6,929 nucleotides of DNA, from assembly GCA_012719555.1 (NCBI GenBank), contig JAAYAE010000330.1, positions 1 to 6,929 on the forward strand, written 5' to 3'. The notes under the pieces are model-generated. The model was not told the DNA's origin. It was given only the letters and a program-made list of their open reading frames with translations, and did no database searches. The position numbers and the translations under genes are program-made. Each line of letters starts with the position of its first letter. Position 1 is the stretch's first letter. Source of the stretch: Acholeplasmataceae bacterium. GTDB lineage: Bacteria > Bacillota > Negativicutes > Acidaminococcales > Acidaminococcaceae. Below are positions 1 to 4,979 of this stretch, one piece after another.

Positions 1-662
1 CCGGTACTCCCCCCAAAAAACCTATGAATGTTTTTGGCGATAACTGGGAAGGCCATAGAGAAAAAATCTTAGCTTCGTGGGCCTCTGCCATCTGTTCCAC
101 AGATACTGTGCTTTTATGCGGGGATACCTCGTGGGCTATGGATTATAAAACTGCTCTTAGCGATGATTTAGCTCCTATCATAGCCTTACCGGGAAATAAA
201 ATTATTCTTAAAGGTAACCATGATTATTGGTGGACTTCATTAAAAAAAATGGAGACCCTGTCAGATAATAAATTAAGCTTTTTACAGAATAAATTTTACG
301 CTGTGGATGATATTGCTATCTGTGGTACCCGCGGTTGGAACCTTCCTTTTCTTGAAAATTTTTCCTCCGAAGACGCAGCAATTCTTAAAAGAGAATGTGG
401 AAGACTGGAAACCTCCTTGCAACAGGCAAGTGCCAAAAACTACATCGATATTATTGTGGGGCTCCACTATCCACCCTTATATAAAAATATGGAAAGTTCC
501 CCTTTTACGGAAATTATGGAAAAATATTGCGTGAAAAAATGTGTCTTTGGCCATATTCACGGCAGTGATTCCGAAAATGTGTTTCAAGGCAGCAAGAATA
601 ATATTGAATATAGGTTAGTAGCCGCAGACTATACTAATTTTCAATTTGTTAAAATTACATAA
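1..662 (+). CDS. Metallophosphoesterase (calcineurin-like, COG1768-type), 5' end cut by window edge
   Basis: A probable metal-dependent phosphohydrolase of the calcineurin-like fold; its substrate is unknown. The reading frame is open back to base 3 (in-frame residues GTPPKKP precede the first ATG at 24), so the ATG at 24 is probably internal. What is missing should be only a short N-terminus with the usual D-x-H metal motif, which I cannot see. Counting from Met24, the remaining metal-site motifs are in family order: CGDTSW (residues 32-37), GNHDYWW (64-70), GLHYPP (146-151) and GHIHG (176-180). The sequence KPMNVFGDNWEGH near the start is typical of the small cytosolic phosphoesterases annotated as COG1768. 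No signal peptide or membrane segment is visible. It converges on sufB and shares its terminator hairpin. The family call is firm; the biological role is unknown. Confidence 0.9.
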   Translation, partial: GTPPKKPMNVFGDNWEGHREKILASWASAICSTDTVLLCGDTSWAMDYKTALSDDLAPIIALPGNKIILKGNHDYWWTSLKKMETLSDNKLSFLQNKFYAVDDIAICGTRGWNLPFLENFSSEDAAILKRECGRLETSLQQASAKNYIDIIVGLHYPPLYKNMESSPFTEIMEKYCVKKCVFGHIHGSDSENVFQGSKNNIEYRLVAADYTNFQFVKIT

Positions 663-698
663 AAATACCGCTGATAAAAACTATCAGCGGTATTTTTT
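661..698. terminator. Bidirectional intrinsic terminator between the phosphoesterase gene and sufB
   Basis: A perfect 16-bp inverted repeat (arms 661-676 and 682-697, 5-base loop) has the GC-containing core TACCGCTGATA flanked by an A-run on one side and a T-run on the other. It therefore gives a hairpin plus U-tract when transcribed from either side. The left arm starts inside the phosphoesterase TAA (660-662). The right arm ends at the first base of the sufB stop, which reads TTA at 697-699 on the + strand. Confidence 0.92.
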
Positions 699-1914
699 AC
701 ATTCCTTTGTTGTAAGTAAATGTATCTAAAGTATCTGTTATTTTTTTCTCCAAGCTCTCAGGTAATCCTTCAATGTTAATATTTAAGAACCCACGCACAA
801 TAGTCGCTGCTGCTTCTTCCTCGTCCAAACCACGGGCCATCAAATATTCAATCTCTTCAGGAGCAATTCGGCCTACCGCTGCTTCGTGACTAAGTTCTGA
901 ATTTCCTGTGTGAGCATCCAATTCAGGTATAGCATAAATACGGCCTTTATCATTGAGCATTAATCCGTTACATTCCAAATGAGCGCGGACTCCTTCCGCT
1001 AAGCCTTGCAGCAATCCTCTATTTATAATTGTTCCACCTGTAGAAATAGACCTAGTAATTATTTCCGCCTTAGTACCGCTTACTTCCAAAATAGCCTTGC
1101 CGCCAATATCCAGATGGGCTCCCTCAGGGGCTACCAAAATAGAATTCAAGCGTGCTGTTGCACCCTTGCCTATCAAGCGGCAGGTCGGATACATTTGCAC
1201 GTCGGCAACTTTATCCAAACATACATAGTTAGACATATACAAACCGCCTTCATCTACTATAGCTACAGTACGAGGGCGTACAGCAACCTTTTCACCCCAA
1301 CTGTGAATCATAGTAAAAGTCATTTTAGCATTTTTCCCAATGAAAAATTCGCTAATGCCAATATGAACGCCATTTTCAACTGTAGGATCACTAGCACAAC
1401 CGGAGATGATATTCAACTCAGAGCCTTCCTCCATAATGATTACATTATGGACTCTTTGTAGTTGGTCTTCATGACCCATGAAGACACAAGCCTGCAACGG
1501 AGCAGAGATTTTAGTGCCGGCTTTTACATGAATGAAATAGCCGGTTTCTTTTTCCAACGCTGTTTTAGCCGTATATTTATCAGTTTCCGGCGATACAGCC
1601 TTCCACCAATATTTTTCGACAAGTTCCGGAAATGCCTTGGCAGCATCTCCCGTATTCATAAGTACCAGTGGCGTATCCTTTTTTACATTAACTGTTACAG
1701 CAGCATTATCTACCTGCACAAAAGTGGCACTACGTCCTGCTTCATCAAGTTCTATACCAACTCGTTCTAATTTTTTCTTACCGCCAGCCGACAATTCATC
1801 CGTGCTTTTTATACGCACAGTGTCATTATCATCATAAGAAGTAAAGTTTAAATCCTCACCATAAATAGCCTTTTTATCTAACGCTTCTGTAAGCTTTTCT
1901 TTATTTACGCTCAT
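697..1914 (-). CDS. sufB: Fe-S cluster assembly scaffold SufB (SufB/SufD family; SmsB-like)
   Basis: Scaffold partner of the SufC ATPase; the cytosolic complex builds Fe-S clusters and passes them to apoproteins. The 405-residue protein has a variable N-terminal region (about 1-140), a right-handed beta-helix core (about 145-330) and a C-terminal helical part. The C-terminal motif aligns with E. coli SufB: Cys315 here matches Cys405, and Glu344 lies exactly 29 residues later, as Glu434 does, within SHEAAVGRI. SufD has a Gly at the Glu position (SHGATVG), so this is the SufB rather than the SufD type. It is shorter than E. coli SufB (about 495 residues), as in minimal two-gene systems. The start at 1914 is chosen for AGGAGGTG at the right distance; it overlaps the sufC stop as ATGA, which suggests translational coupling. 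An upstream in-frame ATG at 1947 lacks such a site. Confidence 0.93.
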   Translation of the reverse strand: MSVNKEKLTEALDKKAIYGEDLNFTSYDDNDTVRIKSTDELSAGGKKKLERVGIELDEAGRSATFVQVDNAAVTVNVKKDTPLVLMNTGDAAKAFPELVEKYWWKAVSPETDKYTAKTALEKETGYFIHVKAGTKISAPLQACVFMGHEDQLQRVHNVIIMEEGSELNIISGCASDPTVENGVHIGISEFFIGKNAKMTFTMIHSWGEKVAVRPRTVAIVDEGGLYMSNYVCLDKVADVQMYPTCRLIGKGATARLNSILVAPEGAHLDIGGKAILEVSGTKAEIITRSISTGGTIINRGLLQGLAEGVRAHLECNGLMLNDKGRIYAIPELDAHTGNSELSHEAAVGRIAPEEIEYLMARGLDEEEAAATIVRGFLNINIEGLPESLEKKITDTLDTFTYNKGM

Positions 1915-2717
1915 TTTTTCCACCTCCTGCATCCCTGATGAATGCAATGTTCATACCCGCTTTGCCCTATACAGCTAAGCATTTCTTCGGGATCTCCTGA
2001 ACAAGCTAAGGTACCATCGAACACAATATGCCCTGTATCAGCAGGCACATATTTTAAAATATGTCCTAAATGCGTAATAATAAGTCCGGAGCGATTGCTT
2101 TTGCCCAAAGGATTTACTTGGACGTCTTTGAAATTATGAGGACAGCAAGGCCTATCACAAGCCTTACCACAAGCAGCGGTTGCACTATTTAAGATATAGT
2201 TGGCAGCTCTACCCACTAAAGCAATATTTTCTACGTCAACGCCTGATTCCGGCTCATCTAGCAATAAAAGCTCCGGTTTTTGCGCCATCAATTGCAGTAA
2301 TTCTGACCGTTTGATTTCTCCACCGGAAAAGCCCTCATTAACAGAACGATCCAAGAACTTATTTAGGTCCATCCATTCTGCCATATGCTCTGTTTCTTCA
2401 GGAGTTGCACCACAAATGCCTTCCATTTGACGCAGACTAAGCCCGCGAATAGTAGGCGGACGTTGAATCATAATACCTATGCCAAGCTTTGCACGCTCAA
2501 AAACAGGGGCATTAGTTATATCTTGTCCTTTAAAATATATTTTGCCCTTAGTAATTTCATAGCGTTCAAAACCCATAATTGCGCTCATCAATGTAGATTT
2601 GCCAATACCATTAGGTCCAAAAAGCACATGAACCTCACCTGGACGAATATGTAAATTAATGTCATGCAAAATTTCTCTGCCATTGACCGCTACCGATAAA
2701 TTTTCTATTTTTAACAT
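1911..2717 (-). CDS. sufC: Fe-S cluster assembly ATPase SufC (SmsC-like) with a cysteine-rich insertion
   Basis: ABC-type ATPase that powers the SufB scaffold. The 268-residue protein has Walker A GPNGIGKS (34-41), Q-loop Gln85, ABC signature FSGGE (130-134), Walker B plus catalytic glutamate LLLLDEP (150-156), D-loop SGVD and H-loop His216 in LIITHLGHIL. All ATPase motifs are intact. It has no membrane segment and is cytosolic. Unlike E. coli SufC (about 248 residues), it carries about 30 extra residues (about 177-209) just before the H-loop, with Cys183, Cys187, Cys191 and Cys192. Further cysteines lie near the C-terminus at 249, 258 and 263; a GYExC-type tail is, as I recall, common in SufC of minimal two-gene systems. 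The start at 2717 is preceded by GAGGT at 7 bases. The longer ATG at 2768 lies upstream of the predicted transcription start. It is first in a two-gene operon with sufB. Confidence 0.94.
   Translation of the reverse strand: MLKIENLSVAVNGREILHDINLHIRPGEVHVLFGPNGIGKSTLMSAIMGFERYEITKGKIYFKGQDITNAPVFERAKLGIGIMIQRPPTIRGLSLRQMEGICGATPEETEHMAEWMDLNKFLDRSVNEGFSGGEIKRSELLQLMAQKPELLLLDEPESGVDVENIALVGRAANYILNSATAACGKACDRPCCPHNFKDVQVNPLGKSNRSGLIITHLGHILKYVPADTGHIVFDGTLACSGDPEEMLSCIGQSGYEHCIHQGCRRWKK
1921..1928 (-). promoter_or_regulatory. Ribosome binding site of sufB, inside the 3' end of sufC
   Basis: The - strand reads AGGAGGTG here, with 8 bases between AGGAGG and the ATG at 1912-1914. The site lies within the last codons of sufC. 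It fixes the sufB start and supports ATGA (4-base) coupling of the two genes. Confidence 0.85.
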
Positions 2718-2752
2718 AACCTTACCTCTACCTTCATTAATTGTATATTTTA

Positions 2753-2781
2753 AGCATAGTATATTCATTATGATTCGTCAA
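2753..2781 (-). promoter_or_regulatory. sufCB promoter (sigma-A type)
   Basis: On the - strand: -35 TTGACG (2776-2781), a 17-base spacer, and -10 TATGCT (2753-2758). Transcription would start near 2746, leaving a leader of roughly 30 bases before the sufC ATG. The -35 lies between the two arms of an inverted repeat and close to a Fur-like palindrome. Confidence 0.72.
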
Positions 2782-2799
2782 TAGCCATAATGATTATTA
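2765..2799. promoter_or_regulatory. Possible operator at the sufC/lgt divergent promoters (Fur-like palindrome and inverted repeat)
   Basis: Two overlapping signals are seen. First, a perfect 8-bp inverted repeat TCATTATG / CATAATGA (2765-2772 and 2786-2793) has arm centres 21 bp apart and encloses the sufC -35. Second, the palindrome ATAAT-G-ATTAT (2787-2797) resembles the core of a Fur box (TGATAATnATTATCA). Regulation of suf genes by iron-sensing repressors is known in other bacteria; here it is inference, because no regulator gene is in the window and AT-rich DNA gives such palindromes by chance. Confidence 0.4.
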
Positions 2800-2829
2800 A
2801 AAAGTTCACTTTAATCTGAATACTGAGTA

Positions 2830-2838
2830 TGGTACAAT
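2830..2838 (+). promoter_or_regulatory. lgt promoter, extended -10
   Basis: TG-G-TACAAT (TG at 2830-2831, hexamer at 2833-2838) forms an extended -10 element. The -35 position 17 bases upstream is only a weak TTTAAT (2810-2815), which is normal for extended -10 promoters. Transcription would start near 2845, giving a leader of about 27 bases to the lgt ATG. Confidence 0.6.
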
Positions 2839-2871
2839 AAGTTAGTAATAAATACAACCTTAGGAGGATAT

Positions 2872-3675
2872 ATGCATCAGTACTTATTTCATATTGGCGG
2901 ATTTCCCGTACGCATGTACGGCATAATAATGTGTCTAGCAATTTTTTTGGCCACGGCAGTTGGTTATTTTTTAGCAAAAAAAGATGGTCACGGCTGGCAC
3001 GAATACATGGTAGACATTGGTATTTACGGTGGTTTTGCAGGTATTATTGGCGGACGCTTGTGGGATGTGTTCTTCTTTGATTGGGACTACTACAGCGGAC
3101 ATCTTTTGCAAATACCCTTCGTATGGCAAGGTGGTATGGCTATTCAAGGCGGTATAACCGGAGGTGTTTTAGCCGGCATCTACTATTGCAAGAAACGCAA
3201 CATCGATTGGGTTGCTCTACTGGACGTTATCACACCTGCCTTACTAATAGGACAGTCTATCGGCAGAATGGCCAACCTCTTAAACGGTGATGCCTTTGGT
3301 ACCCCAACAGGCAGTAATTTCGGCATTCTCTACCCGGTAGGAACATTAGCTCATCAAACCTACGGAAGTGTCCCTCTGTGGCCAGCTGAAGTTTGGGAAG
3401 GCCAGATTGATATTATACTTTTCGCCTTGCTTTTATTATTTCAAACTACCAAGTATGCCAGAGGGCAAGTGTTTTTCCTCTATGTTATGCTCTACTCAGG
3501 TTTACGCTTCTTTTTAGAAATGCTCAGAGGCGACTATGTAGAACCGCTGTTCTTAGGATTGAAATCAGCACAAGCAACTAGTTTGGTATTTATAATTGTG
3601 GCTGCTGTTTTGTTTTTTTGGAGCGGCTGGAAGCAGAAAAAGCAGGAAGTGCCCAAAGTGAAAGGTAAAAAGTAA
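2872..3675 (+). CDS. lgt: Prolipoprotein diacylglyceryl transferase Lgt
   Basis: Transfers diacylglycerol from phosphatidylglycerol to the lipobox cysteine of prelipoproteins at the cytoplasmic membrane, the first step of lipoprotein maturation. The 267 residues match the family length. Several hydrophobic helices are visible (for example about 14-34, 50-66, 93-106, 178-191 and 236-250), followed by a lysine-rich C-terminus. The Lgt signature is present at 131-143 (GRMANLLNGDAFG). The essential C-terminal Tyr and Arg are seen in YSGLRFFLE (Tyr208, Arg212). The E. coli HGGLIG stretch beginning at His103 corresponds to QGGITG (92-97), so the His is Gln here. The start at 2872 has AGGAGG (2862-2867) four bases upstream. 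It is a single-gene unit with its own promoter and terminator, divergent from sufCB. Confidence 0.95.
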   Translation: MHQYLFHIGGFPVRMYGIIMCLAIFLATAVGYFLAKKDGHGWHEYMVDIGIYGGFAGIIGGRLWDVFFFDWDYYSGHLLQIPFVWQGGMAIQGGITGGVLAGIYYCKKRNIDWVALLDVITPALLIGQSIGRMANLLNGDAFGTPTGSNFGILYPVGTLAHQTYGSVPLWPAEVWEGQIDIILFALLLLFQTTKYARGQVFFLYVMLYSGLRFFLEMLRGDYVEPLFLGLKSAQATSLVFIIVAAVLFFWSGWKQKKQEVPKVKGKK

Positions 3676-3681
3676 AAAATT

Positions 3682-3707
3682 AAGCCACTTCATATGAAGT
3701 GGCTTTT
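3682..3707. terminator. Bidirectional intrinsic terminator between lgt and ogt
   Basis: A perfect 24-base palindrome (3682-3705, arms starting AAGCCACTTCAT) runs into TTTT on the + strand. On the - strand it runs into TTAATTTTTTAC, giving a terminator for lgt and for the converging ogt gene, whose stop reads TTA at 3711-3713 on the + strand. Confidence 0.9.
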
Positions 3708-3710
3708 ATA

Positions 3711-4244
3711 TTACAAAGCAGTTCCCCTTTTAGGAATATAAAATTTATTCATATTTACATGCTCAATTTCCAACAACTTGATCTTCTTATCTATTCCTCC
3801 TGCATACCCGGTTAAGCTGCCGCCTGTCCCTACTACGCGGTGGCAAGGAATTATAATTGAAATAGGATTATGTCCAACAGCACCTCCTACGGCTTGAGCT
3901 GACATCTTCTCTTTTCCTGTTGCTCCGGCTAGTTTCTTAGCAATTTCTCCATAGGTTATAGTTTTTCCATATGGTATATTAGTTAAAATACTCCATACCT
4001 GCTTACGAAACTCTGTGCCATGTGGAGCAAGAGGCACCGTGATATCCGGTATCTTGCCGGCAAAATAGCAATCAAGCCAGGCTATTGCTTTATCAAATAT
4101 CGGCAACTTTTTATTTACACATTTTTCTTTGATTGTTGAAGCAAAATATTTCTGTCCGGAAAGCCATAGTCCTATAATACTATCACCATCACTTGCCATG
4201 GTCAAAATTCCTAAGGGCGACGTATACGTAAATGTATAGAGCAT
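3711..4244 (-). CDS. ogt: Methylated-DNA--[protein]-cysteine S-methyltransferase (Ogt/MGMT)
   Basis: Suicide DNA repair protein that moves the alkyl group from O6-alkylguanine (and O4-alkylthymine) to its own active-site cysteine. The 177 residues hold a short N-terminal domain (about 1-72) and the C-terminal DNA-binding/methyltransferase domain from about 73 onward. That domain has GTEFRKQVW (76-84), PYGKTITYGEIA (91-102, helix-turn-helix region), the active site PCHRVV (133-138, Cys134) and the GYAGGI loop (146-151) followed by KxxLLxxE. The protein is therefore complete at every family landmark. There is no AraC-type Ada domain, so it is a repair enzyme and not an Ada regulator. The start at 4244 has AAGGAGGAG about 8 bases upstream. 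The longer frame start at 4301 lies upstream of the predicted promoter -10 and is rejected. It is a single-gene unit with its own promoter and terminator. Confidence 0.95.
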   Translation of the reverse strand: MLYTFTYTSPLGILTMASDGDSIIGLWLSGQKYFASTIKEKCVNKKLPIFDKAIAWLDCYFAGKIPDITVPLAPHGTEFRKQVWSILTNIPYGKTITYGEIAKKLAGATGKEKMSAQAVGGAVGHNPISIIIPCHRVVGTGGSLTGYAGGIDKKIKLLEIEHVNMNKFYIPKRGTAL

Positions 4245-4272
4245 AACCTTCTCCTCCTTTGCTAATACATTT

Positions 4273-4301
4273 ATTATAACATTTAGAAAAAAGTGGCACA
4301 A
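4273..4301 (-). promoter_or_regulatory. ogt promoter
   Basis: On the - strand: a perfect -10 TATAAT (4273-4278), a 17-base spacer and a weak -35 TTGTGC (4296-4301). The -35 and spacer lie inside the terminator of the upstream PC4-like gene. Transcription would start near 4266, about 22 bases before the ogt ATG. Confidence 0.68.
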
Positions 4302-4320
4302 TGAGAGTTCTCATTGTGCC
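4285..4320 (-). terminator. Intrinsic terminator of the PC4-like gene, overlapping the ogt promoter
   Basis: A strong inverted repeat, GGCACAATGAGA / TCTCATTGTGCC (4295-4306 and 4309-4320, 2 bases between arms), is followed on the - strand by AC and a run of six T (about 4287-4292). It lies 22 bases after the PC4-like stop codon. The stem also contains the ogt -35 hexamer, so an operator function is possible too. Confidence 0.82.
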
Positions 4321-4341
4321 ATAGATAGATAATTTCATACG

Positions 4342-4557
4342 TCATATAGTATTAAGGAGTTCCTTTAATTTTACTACCTCTTCTGTAGATAAGGTAACAC
4401 CCTTACCCATTTTTTTATGATCTGCCGACCATTCCCGTAAATCATAACGAGGGGCCCTATCGTTCCAAGAAACTAAATTCAGTTCTTTTCTCCAACCCTT
4501 GGTACCTTCGGCTACTACTCCTATTTCTTTAACGATTTCAAATTTTAGCTCCGACAT
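4342..4557 (-). CDS. PC4/YdbC-like single-stranded nucleic-acid-binding protein
   Basis: A 71-residue protein that looks complete against the small bacterial YdbC family (PC4/p15 coactivator fold, Lactococcus YdbC type), which binds single-stranded DNA as a dimer. The recognisable core is LKFEIVKEIGVV (4-15), KGWRKELNLVSWND (20-33), YDLREWSADHKKMGKG (38-53) and a C-terminal amphipathic helix (57-70). The basic and aromatic residues in the middle strands (Trp22, Arg23, Lys24, Trp31, Arg38, Trp43) are those expected to contact nucleic acid. It is cytosolic, without signal or membrane segments. AGGAGG (4565-4570) sits 7 bases before the ATG, fixing the start. It has its own extended -10 promoter and a strong terminator, so it is monocistronic. 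The precise cellular role in bacteria is not established. The symbol is left blank because the name ydbC is used for unrelated genes in other species. Confidence 0.87.
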   Translation of the reverse strand: MSELKFEIVKEIGVVAEGTKGWRKELNLVSWNDRAPRYDLREWSADHKKMGKGVTLSTEEVVKLKELLNTI

Positions 4558-4608
4558 GAAAATACCTCCTAGTTTTCAGTAAGACAAATATTACATCTCC
4601 TAAAAAAC

Positions 4609-4617
4609 AGTATAGCA
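4609..4617 (-). promoter_or_regulatory. Promoter of the PC4-like gene, extended -10
   Basis: On the - strand TGC-TATACT (TG at 4616-4617, hexamer 4609-4614) gives an extended -10 element. No convincing -35 is seen at 17 bases. Transcription would start near 4602, leaving a leader of about 45 bases with no obvious structure. Confidence 0.55.
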
Positions 4618-4683
4618 AAATTAAATAATAAATCTATAACATGTACAAAATAGGGCTTTTCTGAGTAATAATTGGGGAAAATC

Positions 4684-4707
4684 AAAACTGCTCGAAACAG
4701 CGGTTTT
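4684..4707 (-). terminator. Probable weak terminator after ywbE
   Basis: Arms AAAACTGCT (4684-4692) and AGCGGTTTT (4699-4707) surround a 6-base loop immediately after the ywbE stop. On the - strand the stem has one C-A mismatch, and the T-tract is interrupted (TTTTGATTTT). The same repeat would fold slightly better when read on the + strand (a G-U pair instead), but no + strand gene precedes it. Confidence 0.5.
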
Positions 4708-4709
4708 AT

Positions 4710-4904
4710 TTATTTTATTACTTCTTGCACTCGCCCTACAACGCCATCTGTCAAACGGACTTTAATACCACGATGATGTACGGCCGAATTTGTCAGTATA
4801 TCTTTAACTATGCCTTCTGTTAGTTGCCCTGTCCGCTGGTGTTCTTTCTTAACAACCATAACATGAGTTCCAGCAGGTACGTTCTTTCTAATAGTTCCTT
4901 CCAT
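4710..4904 (-). CDS. ywbE: YwbE family protein (DUF2196)
   Basis: A 64-residue protein of the YwbE/DUF2196 family, the same length as Bacillus subtilis YwbE. The family core is clear: VPAGTHVMVVKKEHQRTG (9-26), LTEGIVKDILTNS (28-40) and HRGIKVRLTDGVVGRVQEV (44-62). The pattern of short beta strands with conserved glycines and a basic character suggests a small beta-barrel (KOW/SH3-like) fold that could bind nucleic acid or a ribosomal partner, but that is inference; the function is unknown. The start at 4904 has GGGGAGG (4911-4917) six bases upstream. A possible start at 4919 falls before the predicted transcription start and has no ribosome binding site. It has its own promoter, reads in the same direction as its neighbours, and is probably monocistronic. 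Confidence 0.88.
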   Translation of the reverse strand: MEGTIRKNVPAGTHVMVVKKEHQRTGQLTEGIVKDILTNSAVHHRGIKVRLTDGVVGRVQEVIK

Positions 4905-4921
4905 AAAACACCTCCCCAAAC

Positions 4922-4950
4922 ATTATATCATTTCCCTATACATATGACAT
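4922..4950 (-). promoter_or_regulatory. ywbE promoter
   Basis: On the - strand: -10 TATAAT (4922-4927), a 17-base spacer and -35 ATGTCA (4945-4950, 4 of 6 consensus). The -35 sits in an 8-base palindrome GACATGTC (4946-4953), and the region is flanked by TATACA (4937-4942) and TGTATA (4954-4959), a possible operator. Confidence 0.65.
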
Positions 4951-4979
4951 GTCTGTATACTCGCAATTAAGCGTCTCTT

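Noticed and set aside
1006..1770. Two back-to-back + strand ORFs (1006-1461 and 1462-1770)
   Set aside because: They are antisense to sufB, their translations look like no family, and they lack ribosome binding sites; they are shadows of sufB.
697..1914. Calling the scaffold protein SufD instead of SufB
   Set aside because: The C-terminal Cys315/Glu344 pair with 29-residue spacing matches E. coli SufB Cys405/Glu434; SufD has Gly where the Glu lies.
1915..1947. Longer sufB N-terminus from the ATG at 1947
   Set aside because: AGGAGGTG lies between this ATG and the ATG at 1914, exactly placed for the latter, which also gives the ATGA overlap with the sufC stop.
2718..2768. Longer sufC N-terminus from the ATG at 2768
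   Set aside because: This ATG is upstream of the predicted -10 (2753-2758) and would not be in the transcript; the ATG at 2717 has a ribosome binding site and fits family starts.
2768..2977. A - strand ORF covering the start of lgt and the divergent promoter region
   Set aside because: It overlaps the well-supported lgt coding sequence, the lgt promoter and the sufC -35, and has no recognisable protein features.
4558..4709. A possible small gene or RNA in the 152-base gap between the PC4-like gene and ywbE
   Set aside because: I see only a promoter and a weak terminator here; there is no ORF with a ribosome binding site and no strong conserved-looking RNA fold.
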